A stretch of 64,000 bases of DNA from Methanobacterium sp. UBA44 (GTDB lineage Archaea > Methanobacteriota > Methanobacteria > Methanobacteriales > Methanobacteriaceae): contig DACV01000003.1 of NCBI GenBank assembly GCA_002494885.1, positions 94,672-158,671 on the forward strand. Reading direction: 5' to 3'. This document shows positions 22,102 through 33,689 of the stretch, piece after piece (position 1 is the first letter of the stretch; the number at the start of each line of letters is the position of its first letter). A program made the position numbers and the translations under genes. The notes beneath the pieces were generated by a model. The model saw only the letters and a list, made by a program, of their open reading frames with translations, was not told the origin of the DNA and did not search any database.

Positions 22102-22551
22102 TTAATGTACAACTAAAACAGGACATGGCGCCGATCTAACTACATTTTCAGCTACACTTCCCAGTAAAAACCTATCTAAGCCATGTTTACCTGAAGTACC
22201 CATTACAACAAGGTCAATATTTTCTTCATCTATTGTTTTAATTATTATATCTGATGGAGAACCCTCTTTAGTATCTAAAGTTAGTTTAACATCTTTCTGG
22301 CACTTATCATCCTTTTTTTCTTCCATTACTATTTCAGAAATTCTCTCCAGTGATTTTTGCCCTTCTTCCTTAAGCATCTCTTTAATTCGTACAATAAGGT
22401 CTTCAGCAGGCAATCCTACTAATGATGACGTTTCAATCACATTTATAGCCATTAGTTCTGCGCCACTTATACTTGCAATCCATGCTGCCTGTCTTGCAGC
22501 TTTGTTTGCATATTCAGAACCATCTGTAGGTACTAAAATTTTTTTATACAT
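22102..22551 (-). CDS. universal stress protein, UspA family (copy 1)
   Basis: The 149 residues show the UspA fold start [18 protein letters not shown] and the ATP-binding tail [23 protein letters not shown]. The next gene on the strand is a paralog of nearly equal length. Their last 65 or so bases are identical but for one position, while the N-terminal halves differ strongly. Confidence 0.9.
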   Translation of the reverse strand: MYKKILVPTDGSEYANKAARQAAWIASISGAELMAINVIETSSLVGLPAEDLIVRIKEMLKEEGQKSLERISEIVMEEKKDDKCQKDVKLTLDTKEGSPSDIIIKTIDEENIDLVVMGTSGKHGLDRFLLGSVAENVVRSAPCPVLVVH

Positions 22552-22651
22552 GAGTTCACCTCTTAGGATAATATTACTCCTAATACATTTTAATAGTTAT
22601 GGATTTAGTATTATATAAACTGAATCAGTTTTATTTACAGATAGGCAACTG

Positions 22652-23098
22652 TTAACGAACAACTAAAACAGGACATGGCGCCGACCTAACTACATTTTCA
22701 GCTACACTTCCCAGTAAAAACCTATTAAAACCACGCTTTCCTGAAGTTCCCATAACCACCAATTCAATATTTTCTTCATCAATTGTGTTTAATATTATAT
22801 CTGCAGCAGAGCCTTCTTTAAACTGAAAATTTAATTTAATTTGCTTTTCACATTCTTCGCCGCTGCTTAAACTATTTAATCTGTCTGTAATTCTATCAAA
22901 AGATTTTTGCCCTTCAGACTCTAAACTTTTCTTTAATTCACTTTTATCAGCAGATCGTATTCCCGTAAATCTTGGTGTTTCAATTACATATAAAATAATA
23001 ATTTCAGCACCACTTCTGCTTCCAAATCGGAAAACATGGTCCACTGCCATTTCTGCATTTTTAGAACCATCTGTAGGTAGTAGAATTTTTTTATACAT
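22652..23098 (-). CDS. universal stress protein, UspA family (copy 2)
   Basis: The 148 residues start [18 protein letters not shown] and end with the same [21 protein letters not shown] motif as copy 1. The pair is separated by 100 bases, looks like a tandem duplication, and has its own ribosome site GGAGTGAG. The ligand motif suggests ATP binding; the role under stress is not specified by the sequence. Confidence 0.9.
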   Translation of the reverse strand: MYKKILLPTDGSKNAEMAVDHVFRFGSRSGAEIIILYVIETPRFTGIRSADKSELKKSLESEGQKSFDRITDRLNSLSSGEECEKQIKLNFQFKEGSAADIILNTIDEENIELVVMGTSGKRGFNRFLLGSVAENVVRSAPCPVLVVR

Positions 23099-23134
23099 AA
23101 ACTCACTCCTTTTACAAAATGTCTAACTAGTGCC

Positions 23135-24307
23135 TTAAACTACCTTTTTAGATACAATGTTACCTTCTTTAATTAAATATTTGAAATCCTTTACTTCTGT
23201 TCTATTAATAATGGATAATACAGGATTTTTTGAGATTTCCTCTACAATAATTATATCTGCGATTTTACCTTCTTCTATACATCCATTATTCAAATTGAAA
23301 GCTTTAACGGCGTTTTTAGTTGCTGTTTTAAATAATTCAAGTGGAGAAAAATATTCTCTGTAATTACCACGTGTCACTTTTAAGGCATATTCCATTTCTC
23401 GTAACATATTGGGAGAGTTAAACATGATATTATCTGTTCCAAGAAGTACATTTATTTTATGTTTAATTAAGTCCATTATAGGGGGAATCCCAACAGAAAG
23501 TGAACCATTTGATCGAGGACAGCAAACCACAGAACTCTCACTTTTACTTATTAATTCCAGATCATTCCCTATCGGTGCTGTAACATGAACCAAAATATTA
23601 AAATTCGCTTCAACAGCCCTTGCAACTTCACTTTTACCAGTAGATTTCACTGATTCTTTCTGCACTTTTTCATGTTCTGCCACGTGTATTGCTGAAATTT
23701 TTCCATGTTTTTTACATGTTTTTGTAATTAATTGCGCTACTTCATCTCTTATTTCGCCAAATCCACTCAATCCTATACCATCACATGATTTGAGAAGGGT
23801 TTTTGTTATCCTTTTAATTTCCGATTTTCTAATTTCTTTATCGTAAAATGAGTCATCTCTTCCAAGGACTATTTTTCGAATAGGAATACCTTTAGATGCT
23901 TCTTCGATTAGTTTTATCCCATCCAGCCCCCCTTCTCTAAAATCAACAAATGTGGTTGTACCAGTTGCAAGCATATCCTTCATTGACTGTCTCATTTCAT
24001 TAATTATCATTTCAGGAGGAGTTTTATTTAAAATCCTGTGTTTTAAACCATTAGGGGGCTTAACAATCTCATCAATACTCTTTCCATCCCCAATATCTCG
24101 AGCTATTGAATCTCCAGTATGTACATGCGAATTTATAAATGCTGGAGCTATAATTGATCCACTTGCATCAATTTTTTTACCTGAATTAACCTTATTTTTG
24201 GTTATTTCAGTTATAATTCCTTCATCAATTACTATATTTGCCTTTATGGCCCCTATATCCTTCCCATAAAGAATAGTACCATTTTCAATTGTGATCATGC
24301 TAAACAT
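23135..24307 (-). CDS. metal-dependent amidohydrolase (deaminase-like)
   Basis: The 390 residues follow the COG0402 amidohydrolase plan: the metal motif NSHVHTGD (about 60), HVAEHE (about 205), and TDNIMFNSP late in the barrel, with a terminal beta sandwich. Relatives deaminate nucleosides or hydrolyse guanidines. The substrate here is unknown. It may begin at MFSM or three residues later at the second ATG. It precedes the UspA pair on the same strand by 36 bases. Confidence 0.75.
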   Translation of the reverse strand: MFSMITIENGTILYGKDIGAIKANIVIDEGIITEITKNKVNSGKKIDASGSIIAPAFINSHVHTGDSIARDIGDGKSIDEIVKPPNGLKHRILNKTPPEMIINEMRQSMKDMLATGTTTFVDFREGGLDGIKLIEEASKGIPIRKIVLGRDDSFYDKEIRKSEIKRITKTLLKSCDGIGLSGFGEIRDEVAQLITKTCKKHGKISAIHVAEHEKVQKESVKSTGKSEVARAVEANFNILVHVTAPIGNDLELISKSESSVVCCPRSNGSLSVGIPPIMDLIKHKINVLLGTDNIMFNSPNMLREMEYALKVTRGNYREYFSPLELFKTATKNAVKAFNLNNGCIEEGKIADIIIVEEISKNPVLSIINRTEVKDFKYLIKEGNIVSKKVV

Positions 24308-24665
24308 AACCTATTTATTATTCATCTGACTTTTAACCTAAAAGCATGGAAGTAAATATCTCTTTAATTCCATAATTAGTCAATTTCAACATAACATTAA
24401 ATTAAATAATTCTTTTTCATAAATTGCTTTTGATTAGTTTATATTTAATTTAAAATTTCTCCATGATAAATGCTGTTAAAAATGTTTATTTTTCCTTTTT
24501 TTTAATTAGCATAGTTTTGAATATTTCATAGGAAAAAATGTAATATAAATGCTGATGACATTTACAAAGAAAGTAATTATTAAAAAAATTCATCGATATA
24601 GCTTATTATGAAACTAAAATTATAAAAAAATAAGTAAATAGCTCAATTAAAAAATAAACTCATAC
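24308..24665. other. intergenic region after carB
   Basis: These 358 bases are AT-rich with no gene seen. On the minus strand the run of seven T near 24624-24631 is a possible transcription end for carAB. The rest should hold the amidohydrolase promoter, but no clear TATA stands out. Confidence 0.4.
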
Positions 24666-27600
24666 TTAATCAATCTTATTACTATTATGGTATTCATTAA
24701 GGGATTTTACGTCTACAACTCCTTCCTTTACTTTTTCAATAGCAGTTAGTGCTGCACGAGCCCCTGCAAGAGTGGTGACATATGGAATTCCAAGCTCTAC
24801 TGCAAGTCTTCTAATGAAATATCCGTCATCTGCAGACTGTTTACCTGAAGGTGTGTTTATAATAAGGTTAATCTCCCCATCGAGAATTGCTTCTTTTATA
24901 TTGGGTGATCCCTGGCTGATTTTCTTAATCCTATCAATTTTAACATGATCCTCGACTGCCCTTGCAGTTCCTCTTGTTGCAAGTAATTCAAAACCAAGCT
25001 CTTCAGCTTTCTGGACAATATCAAGTATTTTATCTTTATCTGCATTCTTGACACTGATAAATATTTTCCCTTCTTTAGGAAGCTCCATGTGAGCTGATAA
25101 CTGTGATTTATAATATGAAATTCCAAAATTATCATCAATTCCCATACTTTCCCCTGTTGATTTCATTTCAGGGCCTAAAATTGAGTCAGCTTCGGGAAGT
25201 TTAATAAATGGGAATACAGACTCTTTAACAGCCACATGATCAATTTTTATTTCATCTTTAAGCCCTAAATCAGCGAGTTTATGCCCAATCATCAATTTAG
25301 CTGCTATTTTCGCAATAGGAACGCCTATAGCTTTACTTACAAATGGCACAGTTCTACTTGCACGTGGATTTGCTTCTAAAATGTAAACTTTATGTTCTCC
25401 ATTATCTTTTACTGCATACTGAATATTCATCAGTCCTACCACATCAAGTTCAAGCGCAAGTTTTCGAGTATAATCTTTAATTACTTCTATAACGTCTTCA
25501 TGGATAGTCTGTGGAGGTATAACACATGCTGAATCTCCAGAATGTACTCCTGCTTCTTCAATATGTTCCATTATTCCAGCAATGAATACATCTTCTCCAT
25601 CACAGAGAGCATCTACATCTACTTCAATTGCATCTTCAAGGAATTTATCCACAAGTATTGGATGCTCTGGAGAGATCTTAACAGCTTCTTTCATGTATTC
25701 TTTAAGTTCTATATCGTCATAGACTATTTCCATTGCCCTTCCACCAAGTACATATGAGGGGCGGACAAGTACTGGAAATCCTATTCTTTCTGCAGCTCTT
25801 CTTGCATCTTCAAATGAATTAGCAATACCATAATCTGCTTGAGGAATATGGAGCTTTTCTAAAACTCTTGTGAATCTTTCACGGTCTTCTACCCTATCAA
25901 TACTTTCATGTGGAGTACCAAGTATTTTTACACCTTCATTTGCAAGAGGAACAGCAAGATTTATGGATGTCTGACCCCCAAATTGAACAACAACTCCATA
26001 GGGTTTTTCTTTATCAATAATTCCCATTACATCTTCAAAGGTTAATGGTTCAAAATAGAGTTTGTTTGAAATATCATAATCAGTACTAACAGTTTCCGGA
26101 TTGTTATTTATGACAATAGTTTCTACGCCTTCATCTTTAAGAGCCATTGCACCATGCACACAGCAATAATCAAATTCTATCCCCTGACCAATTCTGATTG
26201 GTCCAGCTCCAAGTATAATGACCTTTTTTTTGTCAGAAACTTCTACTTCGTCGAATTGTTCGTAAGTACTATAATAATAGGGTGTTTTTGCCTCAAATTC
26301 AGCCGCGCATGTATCAACCATTTTATAAGTTGGAATGATTCCATTTTCCTTTCGAAGTTCTCTTACCTCTTCTTCATCATATCCAGTAATTTCTGATAGT
26401 TTTTTATCAGAGAACCCCATTCTTTTGGCCTTTCGAAGCATAAAAGGGTCAGAAATATTATCATTATTTAATTTATTTTCAAAATCAATGATATTCATTA
26501 TTTTATAAAGGAAAAATTCGTCGATCTTTGTAATCTCTTTAATTTCATCGATGCTCATGCCTGATTTAAGAGCAGTGTAAACCTGAAAAATGCGATCATC
26601 TGTGGCATTTTCCAGTGCTTTTTTATCATAATTAACATCATCAAAACCAAATCGTTTAATATCAAGAGATCTTATGGCTTTATGCAGAGACTCTTCAATA
26701 GTCCTACCAATAGACATTACTTCTCCAGTGGATTTCATCTGAACACCTATTTGTTTATTTATGCCCTTAAATTTGTCAAAAGGCCATCTGGGTATTTTAG
26801 CAACCACATAATCTATTGAAGGTTCAAAAGATGCAGGTGTTTCTTTGGTAATGTCATTTTGTATCTCATCAAGGGTCATACCTATGGCAATTTTTGATGA
26901 AATTTTAGCTATAGGATATCCTGTAGCCTTTGAAGCAAGTGCACTGCTTCTACTAACCCGGGGATTAACTTCAATTACTTTATACTCTCCAGTTTCCGGA
27001 TGCACTGCAAACTGTATATTACATCCCCCCTGTATCTGAAGCGCCCTTATTATCTTAATGGAAGCATCTCTGAGCTTTTGATTATCCTCATCACTTAGAG
27101 TTTGAGAAGGAGCAACAACTATACTTTCTCCAGTATGAATTCCCATTGGATCGATATTTTCCATGTTACATACGATTATACAGGTGTCGTTTTTATCTCT
27201 CATTACCTCATATTCAAACTCTTTCCATCCCATAACAGATTCATCAATGAGAACCTGCCCGATATAACTCATGTCAAGTCCACGGGTTGCGACTTCTCTA
27301 AGCTGTTCTTCGTTATATGCTACACCACCCCCAGTACCACCAAGGGTGAATGCAGGTCTAACGATAACAGGGTATCCAATCTTTTCAACTGCTTCTAAAG
27401 CTTCTTCTAATGAACTTACAGCCCTTGCTTTTGGTACTGGCTCATTAAGCTCTTTCATAAAGTTATCAAATAGATCGCGATCTTCTACATTCCTTATCGT
27501 TTTTACTGATGAACCTATAACTTTAATCCCTTCAAGTGCACCAATTTCTTCAAGTCCTGTTGCTACATTTAGCCCGGTTTGTCCGCCCATTGTAGGTAAA

Positions 27601-27857
27601 ATAGCGTCTGGTTTCTCTTTTTCTATGATTTTTGCAACAATTTCAGGAGTAATTGGTTCAACATATACTCTATCTGCCATGTCTATGTCTGTTTGAATTG
27701 TAGCAGGATTGCTGTTAACAAGAATTGTTTCTATTCCTTCATCTCTTAATGATTTACAAGCTTGAGAGCCAGAATAATCAAATTCAGCCGCCTGTCCTAT
27801 TTGAATTGGCCCTGATCCAATGATAAGAACTTTTTTTATGTCGTCATCTTTCGGCAT
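24666..27857 (-). CDS. carB: carbamoyl-phosphate synthase large subunit
   Basis: The enzyme makes carbamoyl phosphate for arginine and pyrimidines. The 1063 residues hold both ATP-grasp halves ([21 protein letters not shown] at the start and [18 protein letters not shown] in the middle), the oligomerisation domain between them, and a C-terminal MGS-like allosteric domain ([25 protein letters not shown]). The gene is intact in one frame, in contrast to relatives in which it is split in two. carA lies 111 bases upstream on the same strand. Confidence 0.97.
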   Translation of the reverse strand: MPKDDDIKKVLIIGSGPIQIGQAAEFDYSGSQACKSLRDEGIETILVNSNPATIQTDIDMADRVYVEPITPEIVAKIIEKEKPDAILPTMGGQTGLNVATGLEEIGALEGIKVIGSSVKTIRNVEDRDLFDNFMKELNEPVPKARAVSSLEEALEAVEKIGYPVIVRPAFTLGGTGGGVAYNEEQLREVATRGLDMSYIGQVLIDESVMGWKEFEYEVMRDKNDTCIIVCNMENIDPMGIHTGESIVVAPSQTLSDEDNQKLRDASIKIIRALQIQGGCNIQFAVHPETGEYKVIEVNPRVSRSSALASKATGYPIAKISSKIAIGMTLDEIQNDITKETPASFEPSIDYVVAKIPRWPFDKFKGINKQIGVQMKSTGEVMSIGRTIEESLHKAIRSLDIKRFGFDDVNYDKKALENATDDRIFQVYTALKSGMSIDEIKEITKIDEFFLYKIMNIIDFENKLNNDNISDPFMLRKAKRMGFSDKKLSEITGYDEEEVRELRKENGIIPTYKMVDTCAAEFEAKTPYYYSTYEQFDEVEVSDKKKVIILGAGPIRIGQGIEFDYCCVHGAMALKDEGVETIVINNNPETVSTDYDISNKLYFEPLTFEDVMGIIDKEKPYGVVVQFGGQTSINLAVPLANEGVKILGTPHESIDRVEDRERFTRVLEKLHIPQADYGIANSFEDARRAAERIGFPVLVRPSYVLGGRAMEIVYDDIELKEYMKEAVKISPEHPILVDKFLEDAIEVDVDALCDGEDVFIAGIMEHIEEAGVHSGDSACVIPPQTIHEDVIEVIKDYTRKLALELDVVGLMNIQYAVKDNGEHKVYILEANPRASRTVPFVSKAIGVPIAKIAAKLMIGHKLADLGLKDEIKIDHVAVKESVFPFIKLPEADSILGPEMKSTGESMGIDDNFGISYYKSQLSAHMELPKEGKIFISVKNADKDKILDIVQKAEELGFELLATRGTARAVEDHVKIDRIKKISQGSPNIKEAILDGEINLIINTPSGKQSADDGYFIRRLAVELGIPYVTTLAGARAALTAIEKVKEGVVDVKSLNEYHNSNKID

Positions 27858-27968
27858 CTTAAGTCTCCATTTGTAACTTTTTATTATCTTAAACTTATTA
27901 AATTACATTTTATCCGTTGATTTATGTGAATATGAATTTTTCAGGAGTTTTTCACTTTAAAGCGTGGA

Positions 27969-29051
27969 TTAATATTTCTCCATAATTTTAAGAAACCTGT
28001 CAAATGCATAATCTGTATCATGAGGTCCCGGACCTGCTTCTGGATGATATTGCAAGCCAGATACTGGAAGTTCTTCATGCTCAATTCCCTCTGGAGTTCC
28101 GTCATTAAGATTTATCTGAGTAAGGTTTAGAGAAGTTCCTTCAATTGATGAGGGATCAATGGCAAATCCATGATTTTGAGATGTTATAGATACTTTTCCT
28201 GTTTCAAGATCTTTTACAGGTTGATTTGCCCCCCTGTGACCAAATTTCATCTTATATATTTTGGCTCCAAAGGCAAGCCCTATTATCTGTTGGCCGAAGC
28301 ATATTCCAAACATAGGTCGTCTTTCTGAAAGTTTTTTAACGTTATATATTGCTTCTTTTACTCTAGCAGGATTTCCTGGACCGCTGGATACAAGTATACC
28401 TTCTGGATCGTAATCAAGAATTTTTTTGTGATCCATTTTATATGGTAATATAATGACACCAGTTTCTCTTTTAAGTAATGAATTTATAATATTATTTTTT
28501 ACGCCACAATCAAGTATTGCTACTCTTCTTTTAAAGTCCTCTCCAAGAATTTTAGGTTTATCAACACATACTTGATCTACGAGGTCTATTTCCTCTATAC
28601 CCGGTTGTGTTTTTGCTAGTTCCAATAATTCCGCATCTTCTATCTCTTCTGTCGAAAGAACGCCTTTCATAGCTCCTAATTGCCGAATTCTAATGGTTAA
28701 AGCTCTTGTATCCAGACCACTTATTCCCGGAATTTCATATTCCGCCAGAAAGTCTGAAAGATTTTTAGTAGACTCTGAATGCGATGGATGTTGAGTTTCT
28801 TCCCTTACAATGAAGCCCTCTGCTTTTATTCCTTCTGATTGGAACCATTTATCAGATATCCCATAATTACCTTGAAGTGGATACGTATTCATTAAAAGCT
28901 GACCTTTATATGAAGGATCTGTGAGTGATTCAACGTAGCCTGTCATTCCTGTTGCAAAAACTACTTCCCCTGTCTTCGTTGTTTCAAAACCAAAACCTTC
29001 TCCATAAAGAATTGTCCCATCCTCTAAAGCTAATTTTGCTTCTTTTATCAT
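27969..29051 (-). CDS. carA: carbamoyl-phosphate synthase small subunit
   Basis: This is the glutaminase subunit that feeds ammonia to CarB. The 360 residues consist of an N-terminal CPSase_sm domain ([15 protein letters not shown]...[14 protein letters not shown]) and a class I glutamine amidotransferase domain with the nucleophile in [12 protein letters not shown] and the His/Glu pair in [12 protein letters not shown]. It forms a probable operon with carB. Confidence 0.96.
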   Translation of the reverse strand: MIKEAKLALEDGTILYGEGFGFETTKTGEVVFATGMTGYVESLTDPSYKGQLLMNTYPLQGNYGISDKWFQSEGIKAEGFIVREETQHPSHSESTKNLSDFLAEYEIPGISGLDTRALTIRIRQLGAMKGVLSTEEIEDAELLELAKTQPGIEEIDLVDQVCVDKPKILGEDFKRRVAILDCGVKNNIINSLLKRETGVIILPYKMDHKKILDYDPEGILVSSGPGNPARVKEAIYNVKKLSERRPMFGICFGQQIIGLAFGAKIYKMKFGHRGANQPVKDLETGKVSITSQNHGFAIDPSSIEGTSLNLTQINLNDGTPEGIEHEELPVSGLQYHPEAGPGPHDTDYAFDRFLKIMEKY

Positions 29052-29158
29052 TTAATCACCGTATTAATCCTAATCTTAATAAATATATCATGTAAATTAT
29101 TTATAATTAGTAATTTTAATCTAATACAATTCCTTAATGTCATTTGATTTTCAAGTAT

Positions 29159-29620
29159 TTAGTCTTTGGGTAGATCCCTAGAATATGATTTCAATGCTTT
29201 TTTCATTATTACAGCATCTTCACCATCTTCATAATAATTTTCAAGAAATTTTTTTTCTTCAAAGCCTAATTCCCTGTAAAATTTCCTTGCACCTTTATTT
29301 CCAATCCTTACTTCAAGTTTAATATCTTTTACATTGCATTTAGCAAAGATATTTACAGCATAATCCACTAACTGGGAGCCAATGCTTTTTCTCCTGTATT
29401 TTCTGTCTACGGCAAGAGAAATTATATGGCCCTCATCTTCATATCTTATCCAAAATATAATATATCCTACAACCATATTATTTTGCTGTGCTACAAGAAA
29501 TCCTGCACCTAAATTATAAATATCTATAAGTATACTGGACGGATATGGATCATCAAAAGCAGCTGTTTCAATTTCCAGAATTCTTTTAATGTCTGGGCGC
29601 TTAAACTCTCTTATTATCAT
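29159..29620 (-). CDS. rimI: GNAT acetyltransferase, RimI-like
   Basis: The 153 residues show the RimI pattern: an IIREFKRPDIKRILEIE start, the acetyl-CoA loop DRKYRRKSIGSQLV (about 75-90), and NKGARKFYRELGFEE near the end. In archaea this family acetylates protein N-termini. It is divergent to the UPF0146 gene with no gap. Confidence 0.85.
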   Translation of the reverse strand: MIIREFKRPDIKRILEIETAAFDDPYPSSILIDIYNLGAGFLVAQQNNMVVGYIIFWIRYEDEGHIISLAVDRKYRRKSIGSQLVDYAVNIFAKCNVKDIKLEVRIGNKGARKFYRELGFEEKKFLENYYEDGEDAVIMKKALKSYSRDLPKD

Positions 29621-30041
29621 GAATATCGCCGTGATAGAAATGTGGGAAGATTTTACTCAATATATCATCAATAATTATGCTGATGCGGATAAGATAGTAG
29701 AAGTGGGTGCTGGAAGGTTTCATAAAGTGGCATCAATCCTCCAGAAAAACCTTAAAACTTCTATTGTAATGACAGATATTAAACCTTCTTGTAAGAAGAT
29801 TATTCAAGATGATATTTGTAATCCTGACTTAAAAATATATAAGGGATCATCCCTTATTTATTCTGTAAGACCACAACCAGAATTACAGCCCTGCATCATA
29901 AAAGTTGCACAAATAGTTGGTGCTGACATTATTATAAAACCATTTTCTACTGAATTTATAAATTCAGACAAAATGAAGCTGGTAAATTATAAAAAAGCGG
30001 CTTTTTACATAAATAATTATCCAAATATCAATATGATTTAA
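29619..30041 (+). CDS. UPF0146 family protein
   Basis: The sequence WEDFTQYIINNYADADKIVEVGAGRFHKVA resembles a truncated methyltransferase-like Rossmann fold with VEVGAG, as in the archaeal UPF0146 family; its function is unknown. Possible starts are the ATG at 29619, which overlaps the RimI start codon on the other strand, GTG at 29631 and ATG at 29640. No clear ribosome site decides. The P-type ATPase gene follows after 26 bases. Confidence 0.65.
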   Translation: MNIAVIEMWEDFTQYIINNYADADKIVEVGAGRFHKVASILQKNLKTSIVMTDIKPSCKKIIQDDICNPDLKIYKGSSLIYSVRPQPELQPCIIKVAQIVGADIIIKPFSTEFINSDKMKLVNYKKAAFYINNYPNINMI

Positions 30042-30067
30042 ATTTTAAGGAACTTTAAAGAAGTGTT

Positions 30068-32614
30068 ATGATGAAATGGCAAAATTTAACTGCAGATGAA
30101 ACTTTAAAGACATTAAAATCAGATGCTGATAAAGGTCTATCAACCGAAGAAGCCAATAAACGCTCAATTAAATATGGAAAAAATGAACTGGTTGAAAAAA
30201 AGAAAGCAGGCCCAATTAGTCTTTTTCTAAGTCAGTTTAAAGAAATACTCATAATTATATTGATAGTTGCTGCTATTGCAGCAGCTTATGTAGGAGATAC
30301 CATTGATGCAGTTGTTATTTTAATTGTAGTAGTAATAAATGCAGTCGTTGGATTTATACAGGAATATCGTGCAGAAAAAGCCATGGAAAAGCTTAAAGGA
30401 CTTATTTCGAGCGAAGCTATGGTTATTCGAGATGGTAGGGATCAGAAAATACTTGCAAGCGATCTCGTACCAGGAGATATTGTCACTATAGGGGAAGGAG
30501 ATAATATCCCTGCAGATTTAAGAATAATACAGAGCTCCAATTTAAACGTTGATGAATCGGCACTTACTGGAGAATCAGTCCCAGTTGAAAAAATTTGTGA
30601 TGCTCTTGAACCTGGAGAAGAAAGTACATGTAATGCTGCATTTATGGAAACTGATGTATCTACCGGTAGGGGAAAAGGTGTTGTGATAGAAACCGGTATG
30701 AACACTGCTATAGGGAAAATAGCAGAAATGATACAGGAAGAAGAAGATGAAACACCTTTACACCAGAAAATAGGCAGACTTGGAAGAAATCTTGGAATTC
30801 TTGCAATAGGAGTCTGTACACTGGTATTTATTTTAGAATATTTGCAGGGAGTTCCCATAGTTGATACATTCCTCACAGCCATTTCACTTGCTGTTGCAGC
30901 AATTCCAGAAGGCCTTCCAGCAATTTTAACATTAACACTTGCTCTTGGAATGCAAAGAATGGCCAAAAGTAATGCTATTGTTAGAAAACTCCTTGCAGTA
31001 GAGACTTTAGGCTCATGTAACGTTATATGTACTGATAAAACAGGTACTCTGACTAAAAATAAAATGACTGTGAGAGAAACCCATATTACTGCTCCTGAAA
31101 GAGCATTTGAAATTTCTGCACTATGTAATAATTCCAGCATATATGAGGGTAAAACTATAGGTGATCCAACAGACGTAGCTATGCTTGTTTTTGCTGAAGA
31201 AAATGGATATTCAAAAATAGAACTTGAAAAAAGATATCCAAGATTACTTGAAATTCCGCTGGATAGTGTAAGAAAAAGAATGACCACAGTAAATGAAATT
31301 GATGGAGAAAAATACGTTCTGGTTAAAGGAGCTCCTGAAATAGTTTTAGGTAAATCTACGTGGATTGAAAAGGATGAAAGAATCCAGAAACTTACAAAAC
31401 CAGATAGAGAAGCAGTATTAAATGATTTAAGAAATATGACTGGTAAAGCACTCCGTGTTCTTGCCCTCGCCTACAAAAAAATCCCCTATGAAGAAAGTAA
31501 ATTTGATGAACTGGACAAAGATATACTTGAAGAAAATCTTGTTTTTGTTGGTTTGGTGGGGATGATGGATCCGCCAAGGAAAGAAGCTAAAGAAGCTGTG
31601 GCAACCTGTAAGAAAGCCGGCATTAAGGTAGTAATGATAACAGGAGATCACAAAGATACTGCAGCGGCTATTGCCAGAGAAATTGGAATCCTTACCGATG
31701 GCAAGGTCCTTACTGGTTCTGAACTTGATAAACTCACTGATGCTGAATTTGAAAGAATTGTGGAGGATGTTCAGGTTTATGCAAGGGTCTTCCCAGAACA
31801 AAAAGTTAGAATTGTTGAAGCACTTAAAGATAAGGACAATATCACAGCAATGACTGGTGATGGTGTTAATGATGCTCCTGCTCTTAAAAGGGCAGCAATA
31901 GGTGTAGCTATGGGAACCGGTACAGATGTTGCTAAAGAATCATCAGATATGCTTCTTCAAGACGATAACTTTGCCACCATAGTTAAAGCTGTTAAAGAAG
32001 GGCGTACTATATTTGATAATATAAGAAGGTTCGTTAGATTCCAGCTTTCAACGAACGTAGGTGCTATACTTACAATTACATCTTCTTCAATCATGGGACT
32101 TCCAGTACCTTTTAATCCAATACAGGTTCTATGGATTAACATTATTATGGACGGACCGCCAGCACAATCTCTTGGTGTTGAACCACCTGAAAAGAACATT
32201 ATGGAACGTGCTCCAATAAAAGAAGAGATTATACCAAGGAAAAATCTTATAAAAATAATTATTGCAGGGGTAGTAATGACTGTAGGAACACTTGCCCTCT
32301 ATTATTATGAACTCATAAGTGGAGCAGGTGCTTTAAAAGCTACATCAATAGCATTTACAGTTTTTGTCATGTTCCAGATTTTTAATGTATTTAACTGTAA
32401 ATCAGAAATGAACTTAAGAAATATTTCAAATAAATTTTTGTTTATCGCCATTTCACTGTCATTATTACTACAGATAGCTGTTATATATACCCCGTTCCTC
32501 CAAGGAATCTTTGAAACAACAGCATTATCATTAATTGATTGGATCGTGATTATTTTGGTATCCTGTACAATCATTATAAGCGACTGGCTTGCTGAGAAAT
32601 TTATAAAGTACTAA
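30068..32614 (+). CDS. P-type cation ATPase, PMCA/SERCA (calcium) type
   Basis: This is a membrane pump of 848 residues. An N-terminal cation-ATPase domain is followed by the actuator TGES (about 166), the membrane motif IPEGLP (about 280) typical of Ca2+ or Na+/K+ type pumps, the phosphorylation site DKTGTLT (Asp about 323), the nucleotide-binding KGAPE and the hinge GDGVNDAPAL (about 597). About ten hydrophobic spans are visible. Calcium export is the best guess; Na+ or other cations cannot be excluded. Adjacent ATGs at 30068 and 30071 leave the start open by one residue. Confidence 0.88.
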   Translation: MMKWQNLTADETLKTLKSDADKGLSTEEANKRSIKYGKNELVEKKKAGPISLFLSQFKEILIIILIVAAIAAAYVGDTIDAVVILIVVVINAVVGFIQEYRAEKAMEKLKGLISSEAMVIRDGRDQKILASDLVPGDIVTIGEGDNIPADLRIIQSSNLNVDESALTGESVPVEKICDALEPGEESTCNAAFMETDVSTGRGKGVVIETGMNTAIGKIAEMIQEEEDETPLHQKIGRLGRNLGILAIGVCTLVFILEYLQGVPIVDTFLTAISLAVAAIPEGLPAILTLTLALGMQRMAKSNAIVRKLLAVETLGSCNVICTDKTGTLTKNKMTVRETHITAPERAFEISALCNNSSIYEGKTIGDPTDVAMLVFAEENGYSKIELEKRYPRLLEIPLDSVRKRMTTVNEIDGEKYVLVKGAPEIVLGKSTWIEKDERIQKLTKPDREAVLNDLRNMTGKALRVLALAYKKIPYEESKFDELDKDILEENLVFVGLVGMMDPPRKEAKEAVATCKKAGIKVVMITGDHKDTAAAIAREIGILTDGKVLTGSELDKLTDAEFERIVEDVQVYARVFPEQKVRIVEALKDKDNITAMTGDGVNDAPALKRAAIGVAMGTGTDVAKESSDMLLQDDNFATIVKAVKEGRTIFDNIRRFVRFQLSTNVGAILTITSSSIMGLPVPFNPIQVLWINIIMDGPPAQSLGVEPPEKNIMERAPIKEEIIPRKNLIKIIIAGVVMTVGTLALYYYELISGAGALKATSIAFTVFVMFQIFNVFNCKSEMNLRNISNKFLFIAISLSLLLQIAVIYTPFLQGIFETTALSLIDWIVIILVSCTIIISDWLAEKFIKY

Positions 32615-32687
32615 TACAAATAATAAACTATTTTTATATTTTAGTAACATTATTTGAGGTTAGAATTAGTAATCAGGTTGTGAATTA

Positions 32688-33482
32688 ATGCCAGAAAAAA
32701 GTAAAAAAAATATAATTGTAATGGCAGGCACTAAAGATGCTGCAAGAATCATTAATAAACTGAATAAAACTGGAAATTTTAAAATACTGGCTACAACCAC
32801 CACAGAATACGGTGCGGATATTGCAAAATCCGCAGGCGCACATAAAGTTCTTTCCTGTAAATTAGAAGAAAATGAATTGATAGAACTCATAAAAAAGAAA
32901 AAAATTGAAGTTCTAATTGATGCTACACATCCTTTTGCTATAAATGCAACTAAAAATGCAATAAATGCTTCAAAATCCGCCGATATTAATTATATTCGTT
33001 TTGAAAGGCCCCAAATGGAGCTTCCAGAAAGTAATCTAATTTATAAAGCTTTTTCATTTAAAGAAGCTGCATTAAAAGTCAATGAATTAACTAAAGGTCG
33101 AGTTATGCATCTTGCAGGAGTTTCAACATTAAAACCAGTGATTGAAAAAGTGGATTCCAACCGATTATTTGCAAGGGTACTTCCTTCATTAGATTCAATT
33201 CAAAAATGCCTGGATCTTGGATTAAAACAGGGAAATATCATAGCAATGCAGGGAACTTTTTCTAAAGACTTTAATAAGGCATTAATGCGAGAATATAACA
33301 TTTCTTTGATTATAACTAAAGAAAGTGGGGATACGGGGGGCACTCCTTCAAAATTAGATGCTGCAGTGGAACTTGGAATTACAATAGTGTTAGTTACACG
33401 TCCAGAAGTTTTAGAACTTAAAGATAACGATATATTCGTAGATATAGACAAATTATGCTATAATATGTTAAATATGCCATAA
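32688..33482 (+). CDS. cbiJ: cobalt-precorrin-6A reductase
   Basis: The enzyme reduces precorrin-6A in corrinoid (B12) synthesis, needed for methyltransferase cofactors. The 264 residues show MAGTKDAARIINKL at the start, IDATHPFAINAT, and a late ITKESGDTGGTPSKLDAA, all conserved in CobK/CbiJ. No other cobalamin gene is adjacent. Confidence 0.88.
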   Translation: MPEKSKKNIIVMAGTKDAARIINKLNKTGNFKILATTTTEYGADIAKSAGAHKVLSCKLEENELIELIKKKKIEVLIDATHPFAINATKNAINASKSADINYIRFERPQMELPESNLIYKAFSFKEAALKVNELTKGRVMHLAGVSTLKPVIEKVDSNRLFARVLPSLDSIQKCLDLGLKQGNIIAMQGTFSKDFNKALMREYNISLIITKESGDTGGTPSKLDAAVELGITIVLVTRPEVLELKDNDIFVDIDKLCYNMLNMP

Positions 33483-33689
33483 TATATCCAGATTTTTTAT
33501 ATCATCCATTAAAAATATATTGAATTAAAAAAATGTATTGATATTTACATATTAAAATTCAAGACATACTTTTTCTCTTTTAAGGTCTTAAAATTTAATT
33601 AAGGAGTTCTTATTAAATAAAAAAAACATAAATAGAGAGATATTTATATAAAAATAATTATAAAATTTAAAAATTCAGGAGTTGTTAAA

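Noticed and set aside
24666..27857. Split or frameshifted carB
   Set aside because: The frame is continuous over 1063 residues with both ATP-grasp halves intact.
29589..29618. UPF0146 start upstream of 29619
   Set aside because: It would run antisense into the RimI coding start without a ribosome site; 29619, 29631 or 29640 is more likely.
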